6,665 nt of DNA, taken from NCBI GenBank assembly GCA_947177825.1, contig CAMWWA010000072.1, forward strand, positions 1-6,665, written 5' to 3'. Both the position numbers and the translations under genes were made by a program. The DNA is from an uncultured Clostridia bacterium (lineage in GTDB: Bacteria; Bacillota; Clostridia; Christensenellales; Borkfalkiaceae). The notes under the pieces were generated by a model, which saw only the letters and a list, made by a program, of their open reading frames with translations, was not told the DNA's origin and ran no database searches. Of the stretch, positions 1-6,259 are shown in pieces; position 1 is the stretch's first letter, and the number at the start of each line of letters is the position of its first letter.

Positions 1-617
1 TTAATGACGCGCACGCCCGAAATGTTTTCCTGCATGGAGCGCACCGCCGCGTCGCCGCTCTGCTGTACGGTCGTGTACATGGGCACGCTCTTTTTGGTGA
101 TTATAACCACCGCAACCGAAACGAGGGGCACGCACGCAAGCAGGACGAGCGCCAGCCGCCAGTCGAGCACGAAAGTAAGTATTACGCCGCCGATAAGCAA
201 TATGGGCGCGCGTACGCCCAGGCGCAGGGAACGCGCAACCGCCTGATTGACGTAATACGTGTCGCTGGTCAGGCGCGAAACGAGGGACGGCAAAGTAAAG
301 GCGTCCACCTGCGAGCTTTTAAGTGAGCTTGTCTTTTTGAATAAATCGTAGCGCAAATCGCGCGTCATATTTCCCGACGAGTGGGCGGCAAAGCGGTTTG
401 CGATTATGTTGCCGAACAGCGCGATAAAGGAAAGTCCCAGCATTGCAACGCCGAGAATTATCATCATCCTCGTATCCTTTACGGGCACGACTTCGTCTAT
501 TATGTAATCGAGAACGAGGGGCAGAAACAGCTCGGCAACGCTGCCGACAAATTTGAACACCAGCCCCCACGCGACTATTCCCGAATACGGTTTTAAGTAT
601 TTAAGAGTCTTTTTCAT
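1..617 (-). CDS. ABC exporter half-transporter, N-terminal membrane domain (partial)
   Basis: This is the amino-terminal 205 codons of an ABC transporter of the fused membrane/ATPase exporter type (MdlB/MsbA-like, often heterodimeric and linked to drug, lipid or peptide export). The frame stays open to the left edge, so the ATPase domain (Walker A, signature, Walker B) lies outside the window. Visible are a short basic start (MKKTLKYLKPY), a first membrane helix near residues 14-40, a second near 53-74, the cytoplasmic loop with RDLRYDLFKK and TLPSLVSRLTSD that forms coupling helix 1 in this family, two more helices near 131-175, and the typical QENISGVRVI stretch at the cut. The ATG at 617 lies 17 bases inside the end of the preceding NSS gene and no clear ribosome site precedes it, so translational coupling is likely. 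The substrate cannot be told. A second half-transporter may follow outside the window. Confidence 0.93.
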   Translation of the reverse strand, partial: MKKTLKYLKPYSGIVAWGLVFKFVGSVAELFLPLVLDYIIDEVVPVKDTRMMIILGVAMLGLSFIALFGNIIANRFAAHSSGNMTRDLRYDLFKKTSSLKSSQVDAFTLPSLVSRLTSDTYYVNQAVARSLRLGVRAPILLIGGVILTFVLDWRLALVLLACVPLVSVAVVIITKKSVPMYTTVQQSGDAAVRSMQENISGVRVI

Positions 618-1911
618 ACCGTAATTTTTTCTTACGCAATATTTTAACGCGTTTTGCAAAATAAGTCAATTGAGGAAGCGGACCGCACGCCCACGTAGCC
701 GCCAAAGCAATGAACGCGCACGCCGCGGCAAAGGGCGAAAAACACCCGAACCGCGCCGAGCACAGCGAGAACAGAGCAAGCGAACCGCAGGCAAGCGGAC
801 ACAAGAAGCGCATAAACGGCTTGTTTGCCCCCTTTATATCCCTTTGCGAGGCGAAAAACAGGCACTCGGCAAATGCGATAAGTATGGCGGAAACCGAGCA
901 CGCCGCCCTGTCGCACGCGGACAGCACCTGCAGCCCGAACGAGGAAAACAGCGGCAATAACAGCGCGGAATCAACGCAGAAAATTGCGGGGGCGAATTTG
1001 ATTTTTTTGCGCACCAGGGTTATTGCGGGAGTAGCGAGCGAAGCGAGCGAGTGCACCGCCACCACCGTAAGCACGGCGTAAACGAGCGTGCCGAAAACGC
1101 GCGCGGAAGCCTGATTTTTTGCAACCGCGGCGACCACCTGCGGATAGACCGTAAGCGCGCAGTTTATTCCGTCCGTCTGCGGAAATTGCGAAACGAAGGG
1201 CAACGTTGAGAAGAGCGCGAGCAGACAGCCGGCGAAATTTGCGGCGACTATGATAAACGCCGTCCGCGGCACCGAAAAGTCCGCCCCCTGCGCGCGTGCG
1301 AACGACGGCATTACCCCCGCGGCAAGCGACAGCGCCAAAAGCGCCTGACCGAGCGCGTCCGCCCATATAGAACCGCCGAGCAGCGCCGAAAAATTGAGTG
1401 ACGAAAACGCGCCGCCGCGCACTATTCCCTTTACCGCCAGAAAGAAAAAGAGCGCCAGCGAAAGCCCGACGGAAAGCCTGCCCGAAACCGCAAGCGCCAT
1501 TTGTCCGCGGCTCAATAAAACGAATACGACCGCCGTAACCAGTACGGCAGTCACAATAAAAAACACGGTTGACAAGTCCGCTTCCGCTACCGCAAAGCAG
1601 GCGAAGGACAGGCACGCCGAACCGAGTTTTGAGGCAATGACCGCGTAATATAGCGCTATCAACGCCGAATTTGCCGCCGCAACGCGCATAATGAACGCCC
1701 ACAGCTTAGCGCGCCGCACGTTGCCCGCGCGCCTGCCGAAGTGCAGTTCGGCGCACAGCAGAGGAAAGCAGACGAGTGCGAGCGCCGCGCCGTACGCGAA
1801 AACGAAAGCCGCGCCGTAGCTTACGCACAGCGCGGGAAATCTGAACGCGTTGCCCAGCCCCGTTGCCGCGCCGACAGCCGCAAATAAGTTGTTTCTTTTC
1901 TTGTCCGCCAT
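601..1911 (-). CDS. Divergent sodium:neurotransmitter symporter (NSS) family transporter
   Basis: A 436-residue polytopic membrane protein of the LeuT-fold NSS family, whose members usually import amino acids or amines with sodium. The TM1 signature is clear (GLGNAFRFP, residues 18-26, with Asn21 and Arg24 matching LeuT Asn27 and Arg30), followed by PLLCAELHFGRR (50-61). TM6 carries DALGQALLALSLAAG (185-199), TM7 has Asn225 matching LeuT Asn286, and TM8 lies near 270-299. About eleven or twelve helices are present, the usual size for short bacterial members. It is an unusual member. The glycine-rich NGGGAF stretch after TM1 reads SYGAAF, LeuT Thr254 is Ala193, and the Na2-site residues Ala351 and Thr354 become Val284 and His287, while Ser355 is kept as Ser288. 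It also has 17 cysteines. Ion coupling and substrate are therefore uncertain. An in-frame TAG at 1918-1920 makes the ATG at 1911 the first possible start; no good ribosome site is seen. Confidence 0.87.
   Translation of the reverse strand: MADKKRNNLFAAVGAATGLGNAFRFPALCVSYGAAFVFAYGAALALVCFPLLCAELHFGRRAGNVRRAKLWAFIMRVAAANSALIALYYAVIASKLGSACLSFACFAVAEADLSTVFFIVTAVLVTAVVFVLLSRGQMALAVSGRLSVGLSLALFFFLAVKGIVRGGAFSSLNFSALLGGSIWADALGQALLALSLAAGVMPSFARAQGADFSVPRTAFIIVAANFAGCLLALFSTLPFVSQFPQTDGINCALTVYPQVVAAVAKNQASARVFGTLVYAVLTVVAVHSLASLATPAITLVRKKIKFAPAIFCVDSALLLPLFSSFGLQVLSACDRAACSVSAILIAFAECLFFASQRDIKGANKPFMRFLCPLACGSLALFSLCSARFGCFSPFAAACAFIALAATWACGPLPQLTYFAKRVKILRKKKLRYEKDS
1033..1050. repeat. Perfect 9-bp tandem duplication within the NSS gene
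   Basis: AGCGAGCGA occurs twice in direct succession (1033-1041 and 1042-1050). On the coding strand it encodes Ser-Leu-Ala twice (residues 288-293) in TM8, directly after His287 at the Na2-site position. The alignment to LeuT is ungapped here, so it need not be an insertion. Confidence 0.85.
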
Positions 1912-1948
1912 AGTGTACTATTCTATGGCGCACGCCCTTAAAAAATGC

Positions 1949-2881
1949 TCAGCCGATAACCAGCTTAGCCGCGCCCAGCGCGCCTGCAAGATTGCCCAGC
2001 GCCGCCTTGACTATCTTGACGGGCGCGTAACCCTGTCCGCCGAAAATCTTTGCATCCAGCCGCTCCTGCAGGGGCGCAATAAGTCTTTCGCCCTGTTCGG
2101 CAACGCCGCCGCCCAAAATTACCGCCTGCGGACGGAACACGTTGGCAAGGTTTATAATGCCGCACGCAAGGTTGTAGATATATCCGTCCACCACCTTTTT
2201 CGCCGTACGGTCGCAGTCCGCGTAGTCGAACGCCGTCCTGCCCGTAACCGTGTCTGGCGTATATGTTTTCCACATTGCCGAGGAGCAGTCCTCCTCCATC
2301 GCTTTGCGCGTAAATTTAATGAGCGCGGTCGCCGAAGAATACGCCTCGAAACAGCCCTTTCTGCCGCAGGTGCACTTTTCGCCGCCGTGCATAATTACCG
2401 TGTGACCAATCTCCGCGCCGACGTTTTTGCCGCCCTGAAAGAGCTTGCCGTCAATTATTATTCCGCCGCCCACACCCGTGCCGAGCGTTATGAACACGCT
2501 GTCAGAATAGTCCTTGCCCGCGCCGTAAGCCGCCTCGCCCAGCGCCGCCGCGTTGGCGTCGTTGGTCACCTTTACGGGCAGTCCCGTCAGCGCCGAAAGC
2601 CTGTCCGCAAGCGGATAGTTCTTCAAGCCCAGATTGCCTGCGAACAGCACGGTGCCGTCGTCCGAAATCATACCTGCGCAGCCCACCCCGACCGCGCAAG
2701 CCTTGACAGCCGCCTTGCTCTGTAGCTGAGCGCACAGCGCGGCAATATTAGCGCACATGGCGTCGCCGCCGTCCGCACAGCCCGTGGGCGTTTTGCCGTC
2801 GGCAATGACCTTGCCGCCTTCGTCAACCAGCACGCCCTTTATAAACGTGCCGCCTATGTCCATACCGAGATAATAATTCAT
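1949..2881 (-). CDS. ROK family sugar kinase, glucokinase-like
   Basis: A 310-residue complete ROK kinase, most like the Gram-positive glucokinases (GlcK type) that phosphorylate glucose at C6 with ATP in the cytoplasm. The N-terminal phosphate-binding motif DIGGT is at residues 8-12. The catalytic Asp is Asp108 within NDANAAALGE. The second nucleotide-binding stretch is ITLGTGVGGG (131-140), and sugar-contacting EIGH is at 157-160. The structural zinc site is intact: His160 plus Cys170, Cys172 and Cys177, in the CxCGxxGCxE pattern with spacing identical to that of ROK proteins such as Mlc. There is no N-terminal helix-turn-helix, so this is an enzyme rather than a ROK repressor. Other sugars (N-acetylmannosamine, fructose, allose) cannot be excluded. 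The gene starts 15 bp after dut ends and has only a weak ribosome site. It sits between DNA-precursor and transport genes, with no sugar-uptake gene in view. Confidence 0.94.
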   Translation of the reverse strand: MNYYLGMDIGGTFIKGVLVDEGGKVIADGKTPTGCADGGDAMCANIAALCAQLQSKAAVKACAVGVGCAGMISDDGTVLFAGNLGLKNYPLADRLSALTGLPVKVTNDANAAALGEAAYGAGKDYSDSVFITLGTGVGGGIIIDGKLFQGGKNVGAEIGHTVIMHGGEKCTCGRKGCFEAYSSATALIKFTRKAMEEDCSSAMWKTYTPDTVTGRTAFDYADCDRTAKKVVDGYIYNLACGIINLANVFRPQAVILGGGVAEQGERLIAPLQERLDAKIFGGQGYAPVKIVKAALGNLAGALGAAKLVIG

Positions 2882-2896
2882 ATTACTCTATATCGT

Positions 2897-3334
2897 TTAC
2901 TTTGTGCCCGTAGAGCCGAAGCCGCCCGCGCCGCGCACGGTGGAGGAAAGCTCCTCCGCCTCCTCGAACTGCGCCGTTATATAGGGCGCAACTACCAGCT
3001 GGGCAACCCTTTCGCCTACCGCAATAACCTGCTCGGTTTCGCCGTGGTTGTGCAGTGCCACCTTGACCTCGCCGCGGTAATCGCAGTCCACGACGCCCAC
3101 CTTGTTTGCGGGGGCGAGATTGCGCTTGGAAGCAAGTCCGCTGCGCGCGTATATAAAGCCTGCGTAGCCTACGGGAAGCTCTAGCGCGATGCCCGTGGGA
3201 ATCATAACCGTCGTATGCGGAGCAACGATAACTTCGCTATCGATGCAGGCGTACAAGTCCGCGCCCGCTGCGTATTCGCTGCCGTACGAGGGCAGAATTG
3301 CTTTTTGGTTTAACTTTTTAACGTTGATTTTCAT
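2897..3334 (-). CDS. dut: Deoxyuridine 5'-triphosphate nucleotidohydrolase (dUTPase)
   Basis: A 145-residue trimeric-type dUTPase, which hydrolyses dUTP to dUMP and pyrophosphate with magnesium. It keeps uracil out of DNA and supplies the thymidylate synthase substrate. All five family motifs are present in order: motif 1 AGADLYA (23-29), motif 2 YARSGLASKRNL (62-73), motif 3 VVDCDYRGE (81-89, with Asp83 as the catalytic aspartate by family alignment), motif 4 GERVAQLVV (107-115), and the flexible C-terminal motif 5 RGAGGFGSTG (134-143). Length is normal and nothing is missing. It follows nrdG after 16 bp and has an AAGGT ribosome site 9 bases before the ATG. The placement is coherent, because a class III reductase acts on UTP and so makes dUTP directly; dUTPase in the same transcript would clear it. 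Confidence 0.98.
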   Translation of the reverse strand: MKINVKKLNQKAILPSYGSEYAAGADLYACIDSEVIVAPHTTVMIPTGIALELPVGYAGFIYARSGLASKRNLAPANKVGVVDCDYRGEVKVALHNHGETEQVIAVGERVAQLVVAPYITAQFEEAEELSSTVRGAGGFGSTGTK

Positions 3335-3343
3335 TGGTTTATT

Positions 3344-3348
3344 ACCTT
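3344..3348 (-). promoter_or_regulatory. dut ribosome binding site
   Basis: AAGGT on the minus strand, 9 bases before the dut ATG at 3334 and just after the nrdG stop. It supports the chosen dut start. Confidence 0.7.
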
Positions 3349-3350
3349 AT

Positions 3351-3884
3351 TTATACGGGTGTTTCGTTATCCCACAACACTACTTCGTCCGTTTCGAGCG
3401 ATTCCTTAACCAAAATAGTGCGCTGATTGGACGAGCCCTTGAAACGCAGGTTCAAATCCTTTAAGCTTTCGACGAACTTTCCGTCCACGAGTACGTCCAA
3501 GGTTTCCAGAATCGCCATAACGTCGTCGGGGTCGCCCTGCTTGCCCGTCAAAAGGTCGCGCTCGAAATCGTAGCCCGTAAAGCACCAGAACGACTTGTGC
3601 GGATAAATTTTGCGCAAGCGTTGCATAAACGGCACGAGAGCCTTGGAATTTTCCGGCTCGAACGGGTCGCCGCCCAGAAGGGTAAAGCCCTTAATGTGGT
3701 CGGGCTTCATGGCTGCTATAATCTTATCCTCGACCTCCTTGGTAAACGGCTCGCCGTAATTGAAGTCCCAGGTTTCGGGGTTGAAGCAGTTTTTGCAGTG
3801 GTTGCGGCACCCCGAAACGTACAGGCTGACGCGCACGCCCGGTCCGTTGGATATATCCGTATATTTTATAGTTGCAAAATTCAT
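3351..3884 (-). CDS. nrdG: Anaerobic ribonucleoside-triphosphate reductase activating protein
   Basis: A 177-residue radical S-adenosylmethionine activase that reduces and cleaves SAM to place the glycyl radical on NrdD. Its 4Fe-4S ligands are Cys26, Cys30 and Cys33 in SGCRNHCKNC, the CxxxCxxC pattern of the superfamily. The SAM-binding GGDPF motif is at 71-75, and the NrdG-typical VDGKFVESLKDLNLRFKGSS at 133-152 is followed by NQR. I chose the ATG at 3884 because GGA lies 7 bases upstream and the product begins MNFATIKYTDI, as in the family. An in-frame TTG at 3911 would add nine residues but falls inside a strong stem-loop. The gene is 55 bp downstream of nrdD, its obligate partner, and 16 bp ahead of dut. 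The enzyme is expected to be cytoplasmic and oxygen-sensitive. Confidence 0.97.
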   Translation of the reverse strand: MNFATIKYTDISNGPGVRVSLYVSGCRNHCKNCFNPETWDFNYGEPFTKEVEDKIIAAMKPDHIKGFTLLGGDPFEPENSKALVPFMQRLRKIYPHKSFWCFTGYDFERDLLTGKQGDPDDVMAILETLDVLVDGKFVESLKDLNLRFKGSSNQRTILVKESLETDEVVLWDNETPV

Positions 3885-3889
3885 ATTCG

Positions 3890-3895
3890 TTTCCA
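3890..3895 (-). promoter_or_regulatory. nrdG ribosome binding site (decides start)
   Basis: TGGAAA on the minus strand places GGA 7 bases before the ATG at 3884. This favours that start over the upstream in-frame TTG at 3911, which has no such site and lies in a stem-loop. Confidence 0.65.
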
Positions 3896-3902
3896 AATAA
3901 TT

Positions 3903-3929
3903 CGACTGCAAGCGGAGAGCTTGCAGTCG
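3903..3929 (-). promoter_or_regulatory. Perfect 11-bp stem-loop between nrdD and nrdG
   Basis: The arms CGACTGCAAGC (3903-3913) and GCTTGCAGTCG (3919-3929) are perfect inverted complements around a 5-base loop. The element begins 10 bases after the nrdD stop and ends 18 bases before the nrdG ATG. On the transcribed minus strand it is followed by AATTATTTGG, too poor in T for a convincing intrinsic terminator. It could be a leaky attenuator, an RNA-processing site, or a 3'-end stabiliser giving more NrdD than NrdG. Confidence 0.7.
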
Positions 3930-3939
3930 CGCATTTTAA

Positions 3940-6063
3940 TTACAGATGAAGCACTCTCGCTTTGATTTCCTTGGTCTTGCCGACGTTCCAGAAATTTTCG
4001 CCGAGGTAACCGCACGTGCGGCGCGTTACGTTCATTCTGCGGTGGTCCTTGTTGTGGCAGTTGGGGCACTCCCACTCGTTGTCGGCGTTAATCTGAATTT
4101 CGCCGCTGAAACCGCATACCTGGCAGTAGTCGCTCTTGGTGTTGAATTCGGCGTACTGGATATTGTCGTAAATAAACTTTATCACGTCCTCCATTGCCGT
4201 CAGGTTGCCGTTCATATTGGGAACCTCGACGTAGGAAATCGCGCCGCCCGAAGATATCTTCTGGAACTGGCTTTCGAACGTGAACTTGGAGAACGCGTCG
4301 ATATCTTCGCGGACGTCCACGTGATAGCTGTTGGTGTAGTAGCCCTTGTCGGTAATATCCTTAATGGTGCCGAAGCGCTCCTTATCGATACGCGCAAAGC
4401 GGTAGCAAAGGCTTTCCGCAGGCGTGCCGTACAGCGCGAAACCGATGTTGGTTTCCTTCTTCCACTTCTCGCAGTGGTCGCGCAGACTGTTCATAACCTT
4501 AAGCGCAAATTCCTGTCCTTCGGGAGTGGTGTGCGAAACGCCCTTGACAAGCTTGGTGACCTCGTAGAGTCCTATATATCCAAGGGATATCGAGGAATAG
4601 CCGCCGAAAAGGAACTTGTCTATCTTTTCGCCCTTGTCCAGTCTTGCGATGGCGCCGTACTGCCAGTGCACGGGGGATACGTCCGAAATGGTACCCAAAA
4701 GCGCGTTGTGGCGGCACATAAGCGCGTCGTAGCAAAGCTGCAGTCTGTCCTCCAAAATCTCCCAGAATTTCTTTTCGTCACCCTTTGCAAGGATACCGCA
4801 CTGGGGAAGGTTTATGGAAACGACGCCCTGGTTGAATCTGCCCTCGAACTTGTAATTTCCGTCCGCGTCCTTCCAGGGGGAAAGGAACGAACGGCAGCCC
4901 ATGGGCGAGAACACGTTGCCCTCGTAATTTTCGCGCATCTTCTTTGCCGAAATGTAGTCGGGATAGAAACGCTTTGCCGAGCACTTTGCGGCAAGCCTGG
5001 TAAGATAGTCGTATTTGCCGCCCGTAAGGTTGTTGTTTTCGTCCAGAACGTACACGAGCTTGGGGAACGCAGGGGTGATATATACGCCCACCTCGTTCTT
5101 GATTCCCTTGTAGCGCTGTCTTAAAATCTCCTCGATTATCATTGCGTTTTCTTCGATATACTCGTCGTTTTCGTCGAGATAGAGGAAAAGCGTAACGAAA
5201 GGCGACTGACCGTTGGTGGTCATAAGCGTGTTAATCTGGTACTGTATGGTCTGGACGCCCGCTTTGAGTTCGTCCTTTAAACGCATTTCGACGATTTTTG
5301 CCTTCTCTTCGGGGTTCTCGTCGCCGAACAGCTCGTCGCACTGCTTCTGGTATTTATCCCTGGTGCGGCGCAGATACTTGCCGAGGTGCGCGATATTCAC
5401 CGACTGTCCGCCGTACTGCGAGGAGGCAACCGACGCGATAATCTGCGTAACGATGGTGCAAGCCGTCTGGAAGGACTTGGGCGACTCGATAAGCTTGCCG
5501 TTCATAACCGTGCCGTTATCGAGCATATCCTGAATATTTACGAGGCAGCAGTTGAAAATGGGCTGCACGAAATAGTCCGAATCGTGGAAGTGAATGGCGC
5601 CTTCGTCGTGCGCCTTGGAAATGTATTCGGGCAGCAGGATACGGCGCGTTAAATCGCGCGAAACTTCGCCCGCAATGAGGTCGCGTTGGGTGGAAGCCGT
5701 GCGCGCGTTCTTATTGGAGTTCTCCTCCATTACGTCCTTGTTTGCATTCTTTATAAGAGAAAGGATGCTCTCGTCGGTGGTGTTCGCCTTTCTGACGAGC
5801 GCACGCTCGTAACGGTAGAGAATGTACGCCTTCATAAGACGGTACTTCTGCTGTTCCATCAGCTTCTCTTCCACCATATCCTGAATGTCTTCGACGAGCA
5901 GACGGGTTCTGTGGCGGTTTGCGATTTCGTCGACGATTTTTTCAATCTGCTTTTCGGACACTCTGTCCTCGATATCAACCGCCTCGTTGGCCTTACTTAT
6001 CGCCTTGATGATTTTGCTTCTGTCAAAGTCAACCGTAGAGCCGTCTCTTTTAATAACCTTCAT
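3940..6063 (-). CDS. nrdD: Anaerobic (class III) ribonucleoside-triphosphate reductase
   Basis: A 707-residue glycyl-radical enzyme that reduces NTPs to dNTPs in anaerobic cells. Residues 1 to about 90 form an ATP-cone, the allosteric on/off domain, opening MKVIKRDGSTVDFDRSKI. The catalytic barrel follows: NCC at 171-173 supplies the counterpart of T4 Cys79, and MGCRSFL holds the thiyl-radical cysteine Cys390 (T4 Cys290). Ser392 and Asn411 fall at the same offsets as T4 Ser292 and Asn311. This set is typical of the formate-using NrdD1 class rather than the redoxin-dependent class. The C-terminus has a four-cysteine zinc site (Cys647, Cys650, Cys666, Cys669) and the glycyl radical loop RRTCGYLG with Gly685. 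Length is normal. A purine-rich ribosome site precedes the ATG by 7 bases. Two leftward promoters with NrdR-like boxes lie upstream, and the gene appears to head a six-gene unit. Confidence 0.98.
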   Translation of the reverse strand: MKVIKRDGSTVDFDRSKIIKAISKANEAVDIEDRVSEKQIEKIVDEIANRHRTRLLVEDIQDMVEEKLMEQQKYRLMKAYILYRYERALVRKANTTDESILSLIKNANKDVMEENSNKNARTASTQRDLIAGEVSRDLTRRILLPEYISKAHDEGAIHFHDSDYFVQPIFNCCLVNIQDMLDNGTVMNGKLIESPKSFQTACTIVTQIIASVASSQYGGQSVNIAHLGKYLRRTRDKYQKQCDELFGDENPEEKAKIVEMRLKDELKAGVQTIQYQINTLMTTNGQSPFVTLFLYLDENDEYIEENAMIIEEILRQRYKGIKNEVGVYITPAFPKLVYVLDENNNLTGGKYDYLTRLAAKCSAKRFYPDYISAKKMRENYEGNVFSPMGCRSFLSPWKDADGNYKFEGRFNQGVVSINLPQCGILAKGDEKKFWEILEDRLQLCYDALMCRHNALLGTISDVSPVHWQYGAIARLDKGEKIDKFLFGGYSSISLGYIGLYEVTKLVKGVSHTTPEGQEFALKVMNSLRDHCEKWKKETNIGFALYGTPAESLCYRFARIDKERFGTIKDITDKGYYTNSYHVDVREDIDAFSKFTFESQFQKISSGGAISYVEVPNMNGNLTAMEDVIKFIYDNIQYAEFNTKSDYCQVCGFSGEIQINADNEWECPNCHNKDHRRMNVTRRTCGYLGENFWNVGKTKEIKARVLHL

Positions 6064-6070
6064 TGCCTGT

Positions 6071-6080
6071 CCCTCTCCCT
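6071..6080 (-). promoter_or_regulatory. nrdD ribosome binding site
   Basis: AGGGAGAGGG on the minus strand ends 7 bases before the nrdD ATG at 6063. It is the longest purine-rich ribosome site in the window. Confidence 0.75.
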
Positions 6081-6123
6081 TAATCTTTTGTAATACGTAG
6101 TTCTTTAAATGTGGAACGCTTTC

Positions 6124-6152
6124 AATATATCACATATATTGTTGTTTGTCAA
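6124..6152 (-). promoter_or_regulatory. nrdD proximal promoter P1
   Basis: On the minus strand, a perfect -35 TTGACA (6147-6152), a 17-bp spacer and a -10 TATATT (6124-6129). Transcription would start near 6117, giving a leader of about 54 bases. The weaker NrdR-like box overlaps the spacer and the first base of the -10, and the strong box lies 8 bp upstream of the -35; this arrangement suits repression of this promoter. Confidence 0.85.
6129..6144 (-). promoter_or_regulatory. NrdR box B (weak partner of box A)
   Basis: The minus strand reads CAACAATATATGTGAT, about 10 of 16 to the NrdR consensus with the core CAATATAT intact. Its centre is 32 bp from that of box A, leaving a 16-bp gap, the usual geometry of paired NrdR boxes. 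It covers the P1 spacer and the first base of the -10. Confidence 0.6.
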
Positions 6153-6160
6153 TAGTGGAA

Positions 6161-6176
6161 ACACAATATATTGTAT
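6161..6176 (-). promoter_or_regulatory. NrdR box A (strong)
   Basis: The minus strand reads ATACAATATATTGTGT, matching the published NrdR consensus acaCwAtATaTwGtgt at 15 of 16 positions. It sits 8 bp upstream of the P1 -35. NrdR is the ATP-cone repressor of ribonucleotide reductase genes; its own gene is not in this window. Confidence 0.85.
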
Positions 6177-6191
6177 AATATTTAATAATGG

Positions 6192-6209
6192 ATATGCGCG
6201 TAAGCATAT
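6192..6209 (-). repeat. Short inverted repeat in the P2 leader
   Basis: ATATGC and GCATAT pair around a 6-base loop between the two leftward promoters. It could be a minor RNA hairpin or a protein site. It does not match the NrdR consensus. Confidence 0.35.
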
Positions 6210-6231
6210 AAAAATCAAATAATTACGCCGC

Positions 6232-6246
6232 CGCCTTCTAAAGGCG
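6232..6246 (-). promoter_or_regulatory. GC-rich hairpin in the P2 leader
   Basis: CGCCTT and AAGGCG pair around a 3-base loop, starting about 7 bases into the predicted P2 transcript. A GCGGCG block and then a T-rich stretch (TAATTATTTGATTTTTA) follow on the minus strand. The gap before the T-rich run makes this a poor terminator; a weak attenuator or a leader stabiliser is possible. Confidence 0.35.
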
Positions 6247-6259
6247 CGCAACGGATAAC

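Noticed and set aside
971..1702. A 243-codon minus-strand frame overlapping the NSS gene in another frame
   Set aside because: The product is glycine/arginine-rich without helices or motifs, while the overlapping frame carries the NSS signatures.
1912..1948. Possible terminator between the ROK and NSS genes (GGCGTGCGCC)
   Set aside because: The stem is only 4 bp with a 2-base loop and no T-run follows in the direction of transcription.
1850..2725. A 291-codon plus-strand frame antisense to the ROK kinase
   Set aside because: Its arginine/alanine/valine-rich translation has no family motif, and the opposite strand encodes a complete ROK kinase with all its motifs.
3351..3911. A longer nrdG starting at TTG 3911
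   Set aside because: It would begin inside the 11-bp stem-loop, lacks a ribosome site and adds nine residues not typical of NrdG; the ATG at 3884 has GGA at 7 bases.
3946..5124. A 392-codon open frame on the plus strand antisense to nrdD
   Set aside because: It lies wholly opposite the unmistakable nrdD sequence, has no ribosome site or recognisable domain, and reads as the mirror of biased codon use.
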